A stretch of 20,000 bases of DNA. Origin: Botryococcus braunii. Its lineage: Eukaryota > Chlorophyta > Trebouxiophyceae. The stretch lies in contig KV908449.1 of the NCBI GenBank assembly GCA_002005505.1, positions 235,823-255,822 of the forward strand. Direction: 5' to 3'. The notes beneath the pieces were generated by a model, which did not search any database, had not been told where the DNA came from, and saw nothing but the letters and a program-made list of their open reading frames with translations. Position numbers and translations under genes: made by a program. Positions 1 through 18,700 of the stretch are shown here, one piece after another; within the stretch, counting starts at the first letter, position 1, and each line of letters starts with the position of its first letter.

Positions 1-494
1 CATTTCAAGGGACAGTTCAAAGCTTAAACATCGCACGGGGATCTCTGGATGTAATTCCTTTCTCAACTGGTTGTGAACTTCGCCGGCAAGGAGGTCAACG
101 GTGACCACTCAGATGCTGTGTAGAATGCGATATAACGGAAAGCTCATCATATTTTCAACCTAGATTTTAAGAGAGTGGGCATCGTCACCGGAGCGAGTGG
201 GTAATCTACATTCCTAACGACAGGTTAGTGCTGAATTAAACTGCACGTCTACTTGGAGAGGATTCAGGTTAATATCGCGATATGTCATTAAAAGGCAAGG
301 GAAAACAAACTCAATTTGAACCGTTTTGCTCAACGTGGGGAACGTCTTGCCAACCTCGTCCGGCTGTTGAGATGTCAATTTGGTTGATTGCTAGCAGGGA
401 TGTGCATGAAAAGATTTTGTGTTCTTTTCGTTGATAGTTTAAAGTAGCTTCTGAAGTTAAGTTCTGTCGGGCGTAGGTTCAGCGGACGGCGGCC
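1..494. other. Upstream region and probable 5' UTR/promoter of the oxygenase gene
   Basis: No open frame with recognisable protein similarity is seen. The stretch is mixed-composition DNA with no long microsatellite, unlike most of the window. I find no convincing TATA box. The last part presumably holds the promoter and 5' UTR of the gene starting at 495, because the first ATG of that gene lies in the context gcggccATGaca. This is inference from position only. Confidence 0.35.
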
Positions 495-3598
<3,104 letters not shown>

Positions 3599-5382
3599 TC
3601 CCTAGGTCCTTCATGCTTGTTTTGTGCACTTGTGAGTGTGCAGCTCATTTGATTGAGCTACGTGCAACCTTAGCTACGTGTGTGTGCCCCAGCAGGAACA
3701 CGATTTGTGGTAGTTTGTTCATTCGAAGTGCAGATCATGGATCAGCCCCCGGGTATCGCCTTCGGCGTTGGTCACGTGGACCTGGTATGGGGTGAGGCAA
3801 CTACCATGCTGCCCGACTGCAGGGTCCTCCTACAGACCTCGGGCAGTGCATGATCTTCTGCGCGTCTGCAAACGTGTACCTTGGCCCAAGGTCCTTGGGC
3901 GCTGGCAATGTCAGCTGTACTTCATGTACATCCTTTGAAGGTGTACGCCGAAGTCGTGCTCTTCACGAAAGGAGTCTGAGTTTAGTTACGAACATGAACT
4001 CTCTTTTTAGTTATAACCATAACTAGCCAGTGACAGCGATGAATGCGAAGAAGTGTGAACCCAGCTGGCCCTTCTGAAAGCCTTTAGTACTTTATGCTTA
4101 GTGCCTAGTTTACAGTGAGCACCACGCTGAAGTCAGGGTAGTCCAGCAAACCAGCTTCATGAGATCTGCTAAATCTCACCACAGGATGGAGCAGCCACTA
4201 TGAGCAGGGCTGGGCAGGGTGGCGGTCAGATGTTATCTTGTTCCTCATTGACGTGGCTGTGTGAAACAGGCCAAGCATTTTCAGCAGCCTTCCCGTCCAG
4301 CTGCTGCTGTTTGTGTCCAATCAGGGAGCAGCCACTTTTCTGTGGAGCAGAGTGTAAGAGAAGGGGACCTAGCCTGGGCGCTTTCGGTTGTGTATGTCCT
4401 GCCTGATGGTGCCATTTTGCAGAAGCCCGAGGTCCGGTATTCAAAGCCATTCTTCATCTGTGGAAGTCCGGATGGCACATGCCAATATTGACATATTTTA
4501 TTTGGTCGGCTGGTGAAGCCCTTAGACTCTGGGTACCCTCCGTGCTATGTTCTCGGAACTGCTGGTCTGTAAGCTTAACCAGGTGTGCATGGAGTGCGCA
4601 AACAAGAGTACGAAGAGAACTCTGCTTGTGCATGGGGAGTGCTTGTTATTTGCTTGAGTGCAACTAATGTTCCAAGCTTGTTCATGGAGTGCAGGTCATA
4701 AATGTGAGAGTGATGAGTACCGTACTTGGGACATACGGTTGTCAAGTGGTCGTCCGTATTCATGGCCATGCTAGGACTGCAGAGAGACCTTTAGGCAACA
4801 GGTTCCTTAAGAGTGCAAGATGGGGAAGGCCTGTGTTGAGGAATTACGTTTCAATGGCCACCGTGAGGTTCTATTAGCTGTTAGGCAGTCTCGTTCATAT
4901 CTTGGTGGGAGTCAAATCCTGTACTTATAAATTATCCTGGAAAAATAAGTTTTCATTCGGGCTGGGGTGGGGGATTCTCCGATCGACACGTGTATATGTC
5001 TCCCTCTAGATGACGCCGCCTGTTTGCACAGCATCCACAGATGCGTCCATATGGTTCTTGCAGTTCCAAGATCTTCTCAGTATTGCACACAGGTTACTTC
5101 CGACAAAGCTGTTCCACATTGGCTATCGCAATGTTTCTGCGGGGATTAGGGAATAAGGTGTTGCCATTTATGGCAACACACTCTCTGCCTCCATTCTCAA
5201 CTGAAACCCTCCATGAGCTCTCATTAACGAGGGCTAGCGAAATTGCAGCCACCCATAATCGTTGAGGTCTCCAAACCCCACTTGCAAGCCCTCTAGAGCT
5301 ACAGAGATCTTTGAAACCCACTCCAGGTGGGGACACTCACAGTTAATATTAAACGGCGCCTCTACACACACACACACACACA

Positions 5383-5432
<50 letters not shown>

Positions 5433-5440
5433 CACACACA

Positions 5441-5492
<52 letters not shown>

Positions 5493-6059
5493 GCACATGC
5501 GCGAGAGTACATGCGAATGCGAGTATGCACACGTACGCGTATGCATGCTGCTTGCATGCACAGATGGTTTTTACATCCCCTTTACCTTTTTCTTTTCTGG
5601 GTTTTCGGAGGACTTTTTGTTCGGGAGGAGGTGGACAAGAAGGAAGGAAATGTTAAATCCAGAACAGACAATTCTGCGGCGATGCCCAGGATGAGATTAC
5701 TGTACATCTAATCCCCTGGGATCCCCTCTTCGTTTCTCCTCGGCTGAGCATTCCGGGGTTCCTAACCGCCACCATACATCATTGGTGGAGCTTATAACTA
5801 ACAACAGCAGCAGCCAGATATGAGTTTAGTCAACTAGCAGCTAAGTTTGATAGAAATATTTGTACGGGGTTGGCTCCAGCATGCTGAGCATTCAGGTGGA
5901 AAGAGTTTTCGACTTTCGCTAATCTCGCTGGCGCCTTAGTGTCCTCGTCAGGCCAGTAGTAGCAAAAAATATAAGAAATATAAAGCTTCTGCTCTAAGTA
6001 TGAAACTTGGCACGATCTAATTGGGGATTAAAAACGGCGAAATTGTCCCCGTGCTGGTC
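3599..6059. other. Spacer between the oxygenase and deacetylase genes
   Basis: About 2.4 kb without a convincing coding region. Short open frames at 4200-4500 and 5041-5265 show no recognisable motif and no matching splice partners. The first part should hold the 3' UTR of the oxygenase, the last part the promoter and 5' UTR of the deacetylase. Small inverted repeats occur at 3885-3899 (CCCAAGG/CCTTGGG around one base) and about 5769-5788 (CCACCA/TGGTGG). An upstream non-coding first exon of the deacetylase cannot be excluded. Confidence 0.5.
5364..5496. repeat. (CA)n microsatellite
   Basis: CA run of about 130 bp with a few CCA and AACA interruptions, ending in CGCACGCACATGCGCG. It lies in the spacer, about 560 bp before the deacetylase start codon. 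Confidence 0.95.
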
Positions 6060-10778
<4,719 letters not shown>

Positions 10779-10793
10779 CCTGGATTCTGGTGG

Positions 10794-11337
10794 TGTTGAA
10801 TATTGAGGAGAAGTGTTGGTATAAATGACAGCCCCTTGTCTCCAATACCATGGTAGTCATGTACAATACAGACATCCGTATTTTGGTCAGGAGCCACCAA
10901 CTAACGACCGCCGGCGTGCGGTGGCCCGGGGGAATGAACTTCCACTCTACACCTTCCAGGAACAGAACAATCTTTTCTTTTTCCCTGTCTGACAGCAGAG
11001 GCTGGTCAAAGGCTTACTTCGGACAATCTTACCATCTTACTTCGGACAATGTTACCATCATACTTCGGACAATGTTACCATCATACTTCGGACAATTGAC
11101 GAGCCATTCCTGTGCCGCCCAGGGAAGGTTCGCACTGCAGCCATCACAAAGTACTATTACGCAATGAGTCAATTGAGTTCGAATCAGTAGGAATCACGTG
11201 TCTTGGTGGTGTTCAGATGTCATTGAAGCACCCACGGGACCTTCTAACCGAATCCGGATGTCCGTATTGTACATGACTATTGGAGACAAGGGGCTGTCAT
11301 TACAATTAATACCAACAGTCGTCCTCAATATTCAACA
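10794..11337. mobile_element. Candidate non-autonomous DNA transposon with long terminal inverted repeats
   Basis: The left end (from 10794) and the reverse complement of the right end (to 11337) both begin TGTTGAATATTGAGGA and stay alignable for about 100-110 bp, including shared stretches such as TGACAGCCCCTTGTCTCCAA and AGTCATGTACAATAC, with two small indels and scattered substitutions. The 544-bp segment is flanked on each side by GGTGG (10789-10793 and 11338-11342), a possible 5-bp target-site duplication. No open frame inside looks like a transposase, so any mobility would need help from elsewhere. The interior holds a 23-bp tandem repeat. The superfamily is not identified: a 5-bp duplication with a TGTTG terminus does not match one I can name. 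The insertion lies in the 3' UTR of the deacetylase gene. Confidence 0.7.
11014..11096. repeat. 23-bp tandem repeat, about 3.6 copies
   Basis: Units of the form TTACTTCGGACAATGTTACC plus ATC, beginning at 11014, 11037, 11060 and 11083 (the last truncated). Copies differ by one or two bases. The repeat sits in the middle of the candidate transposon. Confidence 0.9.
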
Positions 11338-11508
11338 GGTGGACACCTGCCCGTCTCGGTCTGACTTTGCCGTGCTTTGCGCGCACAATTGTGTCCTTGA
11401 CTGGAGTGCCAGGGGAGATGTCTTCTGGAGGTTCCCTAGTCTTTCAGAAGTTTCGTACACCAGACAATTTATTAGTAATAGTATTAATATTAGTTACTAA
11501 GACAGAAC

Positions 11509-11635
11509 ACCCCAGCTCTGTCAAGGATCGGGGGTGCCTTAAACACGGGTCCGGCATCCCAGTACCGCTGCGGTACTTCCGCCACGGAATGGGGATACCT
11601 TGAACATGGGAGGGCGCCCCAGCTCTGTCAAGGAT
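11509..11635. repeat. Degenerate direct repeat with CCCCAGCTCTGTCAAGGAT
   Basis: CCCCAGCTCTGTCAAGGAT occurs at 11510-11528 and 11617-11635. Between them lie related blocks, GCCTTAAACACGGG and ACCTTGAACATGGG, and the inverted repeat GTACCGC/GCGGTAC about one central base (near 11561). AGCTCTGTCAAGG recurs alone near 12558, so the motif is dispersed. Confidence 0.7.
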
Positions 11636-12152
11636 GTGTACCTATTAAAACTTGCAAGCGGCAGAGTTAAGCCCAACGTGTACATGTATATTAGCTGATG
11701 CATTTGCAGTATACTTAGACTAAGAGAGGCTACAATGAGTCCCTCCTTGAAGGGACTTGCTGAGGTGCAGGATGCCTCCATGGCCAGATTTGTTGTGCAT
11801 TCACGTGGGCACGTGCCCATATGTACAGTCATACCAGTGTGTTAATTCACCGTGTTGGATTCCCACCCCTGGCACAGACTTCTTTACACGATCAACAGCA
11901 TTACATAGTGACCGCGAGGTGAGCTCAGAACTTCAAAAGTGGTCAGTCATGAGTCGGACCGCTTGCGTTGAAACGCCAAAACCAAACTAGAGGGTGTGCA
12001 TGCCGACAGTTATGTGCAAGTTGGGCCAGGTGGCCTTGGCATACCACACATCTTGTGGAGCGAACATCACAGAGGATCAAACAACACATTTTCCTACCTG
12101 CTACCTAAGAGACTGGTCATGACCACCGATCAGTGATGGCAAGAAGGTGGAC
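11636..12152. other. Unassigned non-coding DNA
   Basis: No convincing gene or long repeat seen. Short open frames on both strands have no recognisable motif and no supported splice sites. Confidence 0.4.
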
Positions 12153-13226
12153 CTATATATAGACGTGTATATATATAGCTAGCCCACAAACACCGCGTCA
12201 CTGTTCTATCGCAAACTCTGCGTTCCTCAACAAGAAAACGAGGAATATATATGTATATATGTACTGCAACGGTGCCTTTTTTATAGCGGAGGTGATGCGC
12301 TTGTGGTCGCCTCTGGTTTCAACTCTCCGGAACCGTTTACGTAGGCGTCACATGCGACGGCTAGCTCACCATATGAGGTACGACTCACCATGTGTACTTC
12401 AAAGAGCACCATTTTCTGGTTTCATGAATTGATCAGGCACCTGGGTCCATCCAGTAGGACGTTCCAGCAGGCGACCTCTTCATTGAGAGGTGTGAAATGA
12501 ACAGCCCAGCAATTGCCAAGCGTAAATTTCAGCACGCGGGCTCACTACGCAGAACGAGCTCTGTCAAGGGAACTGCCCCTGGGCCGAAAGGTGTACGTAA
12601 ACCTTCTGGGATAGTTGTGCCACCGGCACGGGCTTTAAAGTAGTTTTACGCCCTCAAAGAAACTTGAAATACAGAACTTGCACGTGCGCTCGCCCGCCAA
12701 ATAGAGGAGACCCGGCCATTCGGGCCTATGAATAAACGATTTTGAACCGTACTGTGAGAAAAAGTCTTTATTTCTATCTTTGTGACCTTTGAATCCACTG
12801 TCTTTGCTGATAAGCTGTGCAGTGGCTTCTTTTCAGAAGTTGAAGTTGCAATGACATCTCCATGCAGTTCTAAATATGTGGAGCTGCATTAATGAATGTT
12901 CCCTGACTCGACACTTACATATACGTAAGTGTATACCTACGTAGGTGTATAAGAAAGCCAAAGTATGAACCCATGTGTTTCGCAATTCCGACTCCCTTGA
13001 GGGGGGATGCTTCATGCATATGGCTAGTTCCATTTGCTTGTTGCCACATGACCTGTCTCCACTGGTTTCAACACCAACCCGATCATCGACACCGGTCCAA
13101 CATATGGTGAGCGCTAGCCACGCAACACTACTGGTCAGGACTCCTTTCTGTCGCCTGATGCGAAAAACAAGAGGGCTTACAAGCTTAAATAAGCTTCCTG
13201 TTCCACACACATGCCATGCGTGTGCA

Positions 13227-13258
13227 TACGCAAGGGCGTAGGAGTACGCACTTGCGTA
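13227..13258. repeat. Hairpin with 14-bp arms and GGAG loop
   Basis: The arms TACGCAAG-g-GCGTA and TACGC-a-CTTGCGTA pair over 14 positions with a single mismatch, around a four-base GGAG loop. Confidence 0.85.
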
Positions 13259-13461
13259 CTATGTTTTGTGACCACCACCCCTTGTAGTGACCTCACGTGT
13301 CACCCCATTCCCATGCCCAAACAGTGCAACAGCTGTTGTGACAGACCAGTGCCCACGAGTGCACTGCTCTGGTATCTGACACGGGTGTCCAGATGTGTAC
13401 GTACATCTACACGTGTAGAAGACTGTGTCCAGATATGCACACGTCCTGTGAAAAGGGGTAT

Positions 13462-13518
13462 CTAGAGTGTCTATCTATCTAATAGCTAACTAGATCTATA
13501 GATAGATAGACACCCTAG
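13462..13518. repeat. Inverted repeat with 19-bp arms
   Basis: Left arm 13462-13480 (CTAGAGTGTCTATCTATCT) pairs with right arm 13500-13518 with one mismatch; the 14 bp next to the 19-bp loop are perfect. The arms contain short (CTAT)n/(ATAG)n. Confidence 0.85.
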
Positions 13519-14021
13519 CTGGATACGAGGCATGCGCGTTTGTCCACATGTAGAAGCTGACTACTCTGCTCGAGGCCCCCATGTGCGATTTTACTTGGCT
13601 AGACATTGGACATTCAGTGCAGTACTGTCCTCCTCAGCCCTAGTGGCTGGTCCTGGATGTGTTATTCCTTCCTTCCGGCGTGAAATTGTTCTCGTCATGA
13701 CCCCTGTGTAGTCCCCTTGTACACTTGTAATTACCTAGGTTATAGTCAGCCGTCGTACGAGCCCAGGATGACAGATCTCAATATAGAATGAAAACACCAG
13801 AACTCCTAGAATGACAGATCTCTTTCTAAAAAATCCTAAAATATCCATAAATATACCTAGAGTAAAAGATCCCGCTCTAGAGAGCATACATATGTGCAAG
13901 TTCACATAGAAAACTCCTTCGGGATACAGACTTCGTGGCTCCTTTCATGAACAAGATGTGGGAAATGGATCTCATTCCTCTGGTTGCCAGATATGCATCG
14001 CACTGTGGCAGCAGTGCTGGC

Positions 14022-14075
14022 CATCATGTGCTGAGACGTGTCCACGCCCATCATGTGCAGAGACGTGTCCACGCC
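14022..14075. repeat. 27-bp tandem duplication
   Basis: Two head-to-tail 27-bp copies (CATCATGTGC...GTGTCCACGCC) differing at one base. Confidence 0.9.
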
Positions 14076-14081
14076 CAATAT

Positions 14082-14140
14082 ATCTGCTTTGCAAGCAGAT
14101 GTAGCCTATAGCTACTGCCAAGTCCATACAATTGACTTGG
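14082..14140. repeat. Three consecutive hairpins
   Basis: ATCTGCTT-TGC-AAGCAGAT (14082-14100) is followed without a gap by GTAGC-CTATA-GCTAC (14101-14115), then CCAAGTC with a 9-base loop and GACTTGG (14118-14140). All arms are perfect. Confidence 0.85.
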
Positions 14141-14227
14141 GGGCCACTGCTGGGAGGACAGCTTGCTCGAGCTTGTGGGGATGTGTACGTAGATTGCAAT
14201 ACCTCCTGGGCAATGGCTGAAAATCCT

Positions 14228-14243
14228 CCCCCCCCCCCCCCCC
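14228..14243. repeat. C16 homopolymer
   Basis: Sixteen consecutive C on the plus strand, followed by GGGCCCC. Confidence 0.97.
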
Positions 14244-14586
14244 GGGCCCCTGGGAGTAACACGTGGGGAATACAACACTCCGCACATTTGCGCATTGTAC
14301 TTTGCAGTTGCCAGTTTCCCAGAGGCATGATCACGTGATGATCACGTGCACGCTCCCCATCTGGCCTTTATTTAACAGCCCAGAACTGATACGCATGCGG
14401 ACCAATCTAGACCATGCACGTGCTGTCACTCACCTGGTCTGATCACACCCCCTGTTTGAACACGTGCACAGACACACATGGTGTAGACACTCTTACGCAC
14501 AGCCCTCAGATCGGTCGTTCACATGCTGCAAAAAACGTCAATGCACCGTCCATGGCCTATCACCTTCGGCACGATCTTCCACACGG

Positions 14587-14800
14587 ACAGCACAAACGTC
14601 TGCACGCTTCAGTTCTATCAACTCAGGCACCATGATGTGGACGTACAGCACAAACGTCCGCGCACCTCAGTCCTACCAACTCAGGCACCATGATGTAGAC
14701 GTACAGCACAAACGTCCGCGCACCTCAGTACTATCAACTCAGGCACCCTGACCTAGATGTACAGCACAAACGCCCATACATCCATCAGTTGTATCAGCCG
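14587..14800. repeat. 58-bp minisatellite, about four copies
   Basis: ACAGCACAAACG begins each unit at 14587, 14645, 14703 and 14761, an exact 58-bp period. The middle copies are nearly identical (shared GTCCGCGCACCTCAGT and AACTCAGGCACC); the last is degenerate. A partial earlier copy may start near 14565. The unit is not a multiple of three, arguing against coding. Confidence 0.93.
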
Positions 14801-15477
14801 GGTCTTGTGGGATCCCCCAATCTAATGTATGACCCACCTAAGCCTACCTAAAGTAATTCCATAATATCTGTAGCCGTGCTCTCCTTCCGAGAGTTGAATG
14901 ACGCGATGAATTCGTTCCATGCTCAAGCACTGCACCTTGTTATCATGGCTCGTCGGTGTGAATTATGAAAGTTGCACTGTGTAGAAAAGTTTGATGTGTG
15001 CTGGGATCAGCAAAAAACTCAACGTGAAAAGGCTGTGCTCCAAGATTGTGAAAAGGCTGAAATCTGTAAAACCTCTAAGAATGCTTCAAAAAAACAAATA
15101 CACACACACAATTCTTTCATGCCACGAAAAAATACATTAGTTTCTTCCGTGCTGGCATACTGGTGCATCGATGTCGATATCGATACCACACCTTCAGCTA
15201 TGAAGACCTCTACGAAAAAAATACCCAAGCAAATGCAGAGGCGCGGTTCATTCTCGTTGAAATCCGAAACAGCTCCCAGCACGCCCAACGCCAACGGCAT
15301 ATTGCCAGCAAAACTCTCACGTGGGCTCACTGTTTAAAGGATAATCCTTCTTTCGCGAGAGTTTGCAGTACAAGCTTAGTAAGACGGAACAGCGCAGCAC
15401 ACCTCACCTCAAGTGAAAGCTGGGGCGGTACAGCAAATGGCAACAACAAGACTCTGGGTAACACATCAATCGGTGGG
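14801..15477. other. Unassigned stretch with a Lys-rich open frame
   Basis: A plus-strand frame is open from about 14972 to 15337 (ATG at 15120). It encodes a basic, Lys/Ser-rich sequence without a recognised domain. The opposite strand is also open over 15019-15330. There is no splice or motif support for either, so I do not call a gene. A near-palindrome of ATCGAT units lies about 15162-15182. Confidence 0.3.
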
Positions 15478-15620
15478 CAGTTGACAACCGCCGGCAACCA
15501 ACGTACCCCCTGCTGTCAAAGGTGCAGCAGTTGACAACTGCCGACAACCAACGCACCCCCTGCTGTCAAAGGTGCGCCAGTTGACAACTGCCGACACTCA
15601 ATGCCTCCCCCGCTGTCAAA
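15478..15620. repeat. 50-bp minisatellite, about three copies
   Basis: CAGTTGACAAC begins units at 15478, 15528 and 15578, an exact 50-bp period, each carrying CCCCCTGCTGTCAAAG or a variant. It lies about 95 bp beyond the stop codon of the minus-strand gene, so probably in its 3' UTR. Confidence 0.93.
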
Positions 15621-15713
15621 GCTGGGGAGGCTCATTGCCCCAACCGCCCCACAGCTGTTGTACTTGTCCCTCTTCACAGAAGCGCACCCTTCGTAAAATT
15701 GCACTAAGGGTGG

Positions 15714-18700
15714 TCATCCCACTTGCGTTTGGCCACTCAGTGGTTGCTGCACGTGCACAGCTGCAGTGGGATCACCCACGGATGAGGCAAGGTCCTCGCT
15801 AACCGCCTCCAAGGGGATAGCAAGCACAGTCGATGTGTCTTGGACGGGCAGGGCCTGCTCGGTGGGGGCTGTCACCACGTTCAGGCCCGGCAGGTACGAC
15901 TGGACTGGGGTACCAGAGGGACCAGTGACAACTTCCAGTGGACTGGGTACTGCTCCGAGGTCCAGCACGGTTGAGGTAGCGGCGGTGCCTGCGGCGACTT
16001 CCGGAGCCAGGAGACCGGGTGCAGCCACCACGTCCCCAGGGACCACACTATCGGAAGGTCCCGAGAGGACCACGGGGACCGGCTCCGCAGATGCTCCCGG
16101 GGTCAACCCCCCAACCCCCACCTGTGTTGTGGCCGCAACCGTGCCCACAAACTGTGGGCGGCTTGCAACCGCAGGAACCGCAGGGCCTGCGGTGCTCCCG
16201 CGCAACCCCGCCTGTGGGGCGCTGGCGGACCTGGGGTTCCCTACGGTCTCCGGGGTACTGAACGGTCCCGCGATCATCACGGGGACCGGTTCCACTGGCC
16301 CCGCAGCTGCCAGCAGAGCGTCCCGCACGACGCTCGGCGAGGTGGCCGCTCCAAAGCCCGTCCGCGGCTGAGCCGTACCGCCGAGCGGTACGGGTTCCCA
16401 GACGGGGCTTGCAGCTGCGTTCCCTGATGCAGCCGTGGCATCAACCAGCGTGCTTGCGCTCGCCGCAACGCCCGGCTGCATTGCAGGGGCGTCGCCGGGC
16501 AAGATGACCGCAGCAGGAGACCCCGCAGCGGTCCCTGCGGCACCCACAGGCAGGAGCAGTCCCGTGGGCGCCGTGGGAACAACCAGCGTGCTTGCGCCAC
16601 CTGCCTGCATTTGAGCGGCGTCAGCAGGCAAAATAACCGCAGCAGTGGGAGACCCGGCCGCGGTCCCTACAGCACCTGCAGGTATAAGCGGCCTCGCGGG
16701 CGCCGCAGCGTTCTGCTGGGTACCAGCCGCGGCGGCGAGCGTGGGGAGTTTGGAAGTCGGGACCGCTGCTGGTCCCGCAGCGGGCGGGATAAGCTGAGGA
16801 GTCGGGCCCGCCGCGACGGTGCTGGGATCCAGCATTCTTGCGGTGGCCAGTTCTGCGGCACGTGCGATGGCCAGCCGTGTGGCATCATCGATCTCGGGGA
16901 ACCCCGCGGACTTTGGTGCGGTACCGGGGGCTCCCGCGGTGGGCACCACGGTACCCAGGGGAGCCCCTCCCGGAGCGAGCGGCAGGGACCGGCCGGTTGA
17001 CTCCAAGTGGGCCAGGTGCTGAGCTATGCTGGTGATGCCGGGGGCCAAGCCCTCCTGCGTGGGAGGGTATTGGGAGTCCCAGCCTCCCCTGACCGGTCGG
17101 TTGGGGTACCAGGAGGTGTTGAAGATGGGGGCGAAGGGAGCGGCGGGCACCTGTGCGAAACCCATGAGGCTGGGGAGGCCCTTCAAGTCCGGGCTGGCCA
17201 GATTGTACGGCCACAGGATGTACGGCTCTGATTCCCGCACCACCTCGATGCCGTCGGGGTGCGGTAATGGACCCATGTTGGGATCCCAGGAGGAGCCCCT
17301 GCGAGGAACCCAGGCCCCATGCCCATCAGTTGCTGGGATACTCTGTGGGCTCCTTGTTGGGATCCCCGGGGGGAGCCCCTGCAGTGATCCCAGACCCCTT
17401 GCACATCCGATTTTTGGGGACTCTGGGGGCCGGTGGAGCCCCTAAAGGGACCCAAGCGCCACTGCCCACTGAACACCCAAAGTCTGAGACAGAGTGCAAA
17501 TTTTGTGCAAGCAACCATCTGGAATATTCCCTGTACCGCCTCCACGCGCTTTTGAAGGCCAATCCCCCCACCCCCCCGGGCGGTCCTCGCAGCGATATCC
17601 CCTAAAGTATCCCAGAAGCATATACCTGTATACCTGTATATACCTATATACCTGAAGCAAACCCACCAGTTGTGTTGGCACAGGCTTTCGTCTTCTGTCG
17701 TCGGCCCCATGGAGATTATGCAGAAACAAAACTGTGCCTGTGGACATGTATATGTAAGTGTGTCTGTGTCCAGTTCCAATGTATGTACATTTAACAGGAT
17801 GTGTTACTCTTCACGCGCGCAGGAAACGCACACGAGTTGTGAAAGACTTGCCGGGTCCATGCACAAGACCCCTTTGAGCATCATTTCAGGCATCATTTCA
17901 TTGTGCAATTCCAACGCAACACGGACACAGAGCCGCCCCCCCCCCCCCCCCGGGGCACCCCCCAGCATGGGGGACCCCTTTTTGTTAGAGGGCATCTGCA
18001 CTTCCAAGCGGTCTATGACTGGCCCGCTGATGTTGCTGCTTGTACGAGCGGCCAGTGCTTGCTCCTTCTTGCTACTCCAAACACGTGAGCGGCTCATAGG
18101 ACCGGCAAGCACAGATTCCCTCTTAGAGAGCATCATCCGCACTTCCGCTCATTAAATGTTCACTGTTCACACAGATTAAATGTTCACTATTTGGACATCT
18201 AATCATGGCACCAGCAGTGTTCCAGCTGCGTCACGAGCACGCTGACTTGCTTCTCGTACCAACACTATCGGTGTTCGTTTTCCGTACTGCAAGCACCGCA
18301 AGTACCGATTCCAAGGGGAAGTGCGGATGCCCTCTAACTCTTAGAGGGACTTTGGAACAATTGTACGCCCATCAGATCCTCTGCAACGCTAATTTTTTTG
18401 TTGCATGACTGGGAACTCCCACGAGATCGCATTTCAGTCCGAAATGCGCCCGGAATGGGACCATTTCGACACGATAGGGCAGAAATTTGTGCCAAAAAGC
18501 AACAGAAATTCGACCTCGCTAGCAATTTCAGTATTACAGCCCTCCGGCGGGAGGCTCACCCCGTGAGCTGGCCGAGATTGAACATGGGGAAGGCGGGGCC
18601 GGTCGGCTCCTTCAACCAATCAGCGGGGTCCAGCCGGATAGGGAAGTAGTGCAGCCTGGGCGCGGCAAAGCTCTGGCAATCCAATGCGATGAACACAGAC

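Larger units (their letters stand above)
12153..14350. other. Palindrome-rich non-coding block
   Basis: At least a dozen perfect or near-perfect short inverted repeats are scattered or stacked here: 12153-12178 (9-bp arms), 12911-12932 (8-bp arms), 12935-12946 (perfect 12-mer), 13227-13258, 13391-13408, 13407-13418 (perfect 12-mer), 13462-13518, 13857-13885 (overlapping CTAGAG/CTCTAG and GCTCT/AGAGC), 13891-13908, 14082-14140 (three in a row) and 14330-14339. No coding region is supported. AATAAA occurs near 12730 on the plus strand and just downstream on the minus strand, but no transcript can be assigned to either. Confidence 0.6.

Noticed and set aside
4395..4440. GCCATTTTGCAG as a relic of the dinoflagellate spliced leader
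   Set aside because: Only part of the known leader pattern is matched, it ends in GCAG and not GGCTCAAG, and it is not next to a coding start.
5364..5496. Telomeric or centromeric repeat
   Set aside because: It is a plain (CA)n microsatellite with slips; no telomere-type TTAGGG or TTTAGGG arrays occur in the window.
12833..13465. Open frames of 84-125 codons on both strands in the palindrome block
   Set aside because: No recognisable motifs, no supported splice sites, and the frames run across hairpins.
15766..16371. 201-codon plus-strand open frame
   Set aside because: Antisense to the last exon of the minus-strand gene; GC-rich sequence keeps the mirror frame open, and it has no splice or motif support.
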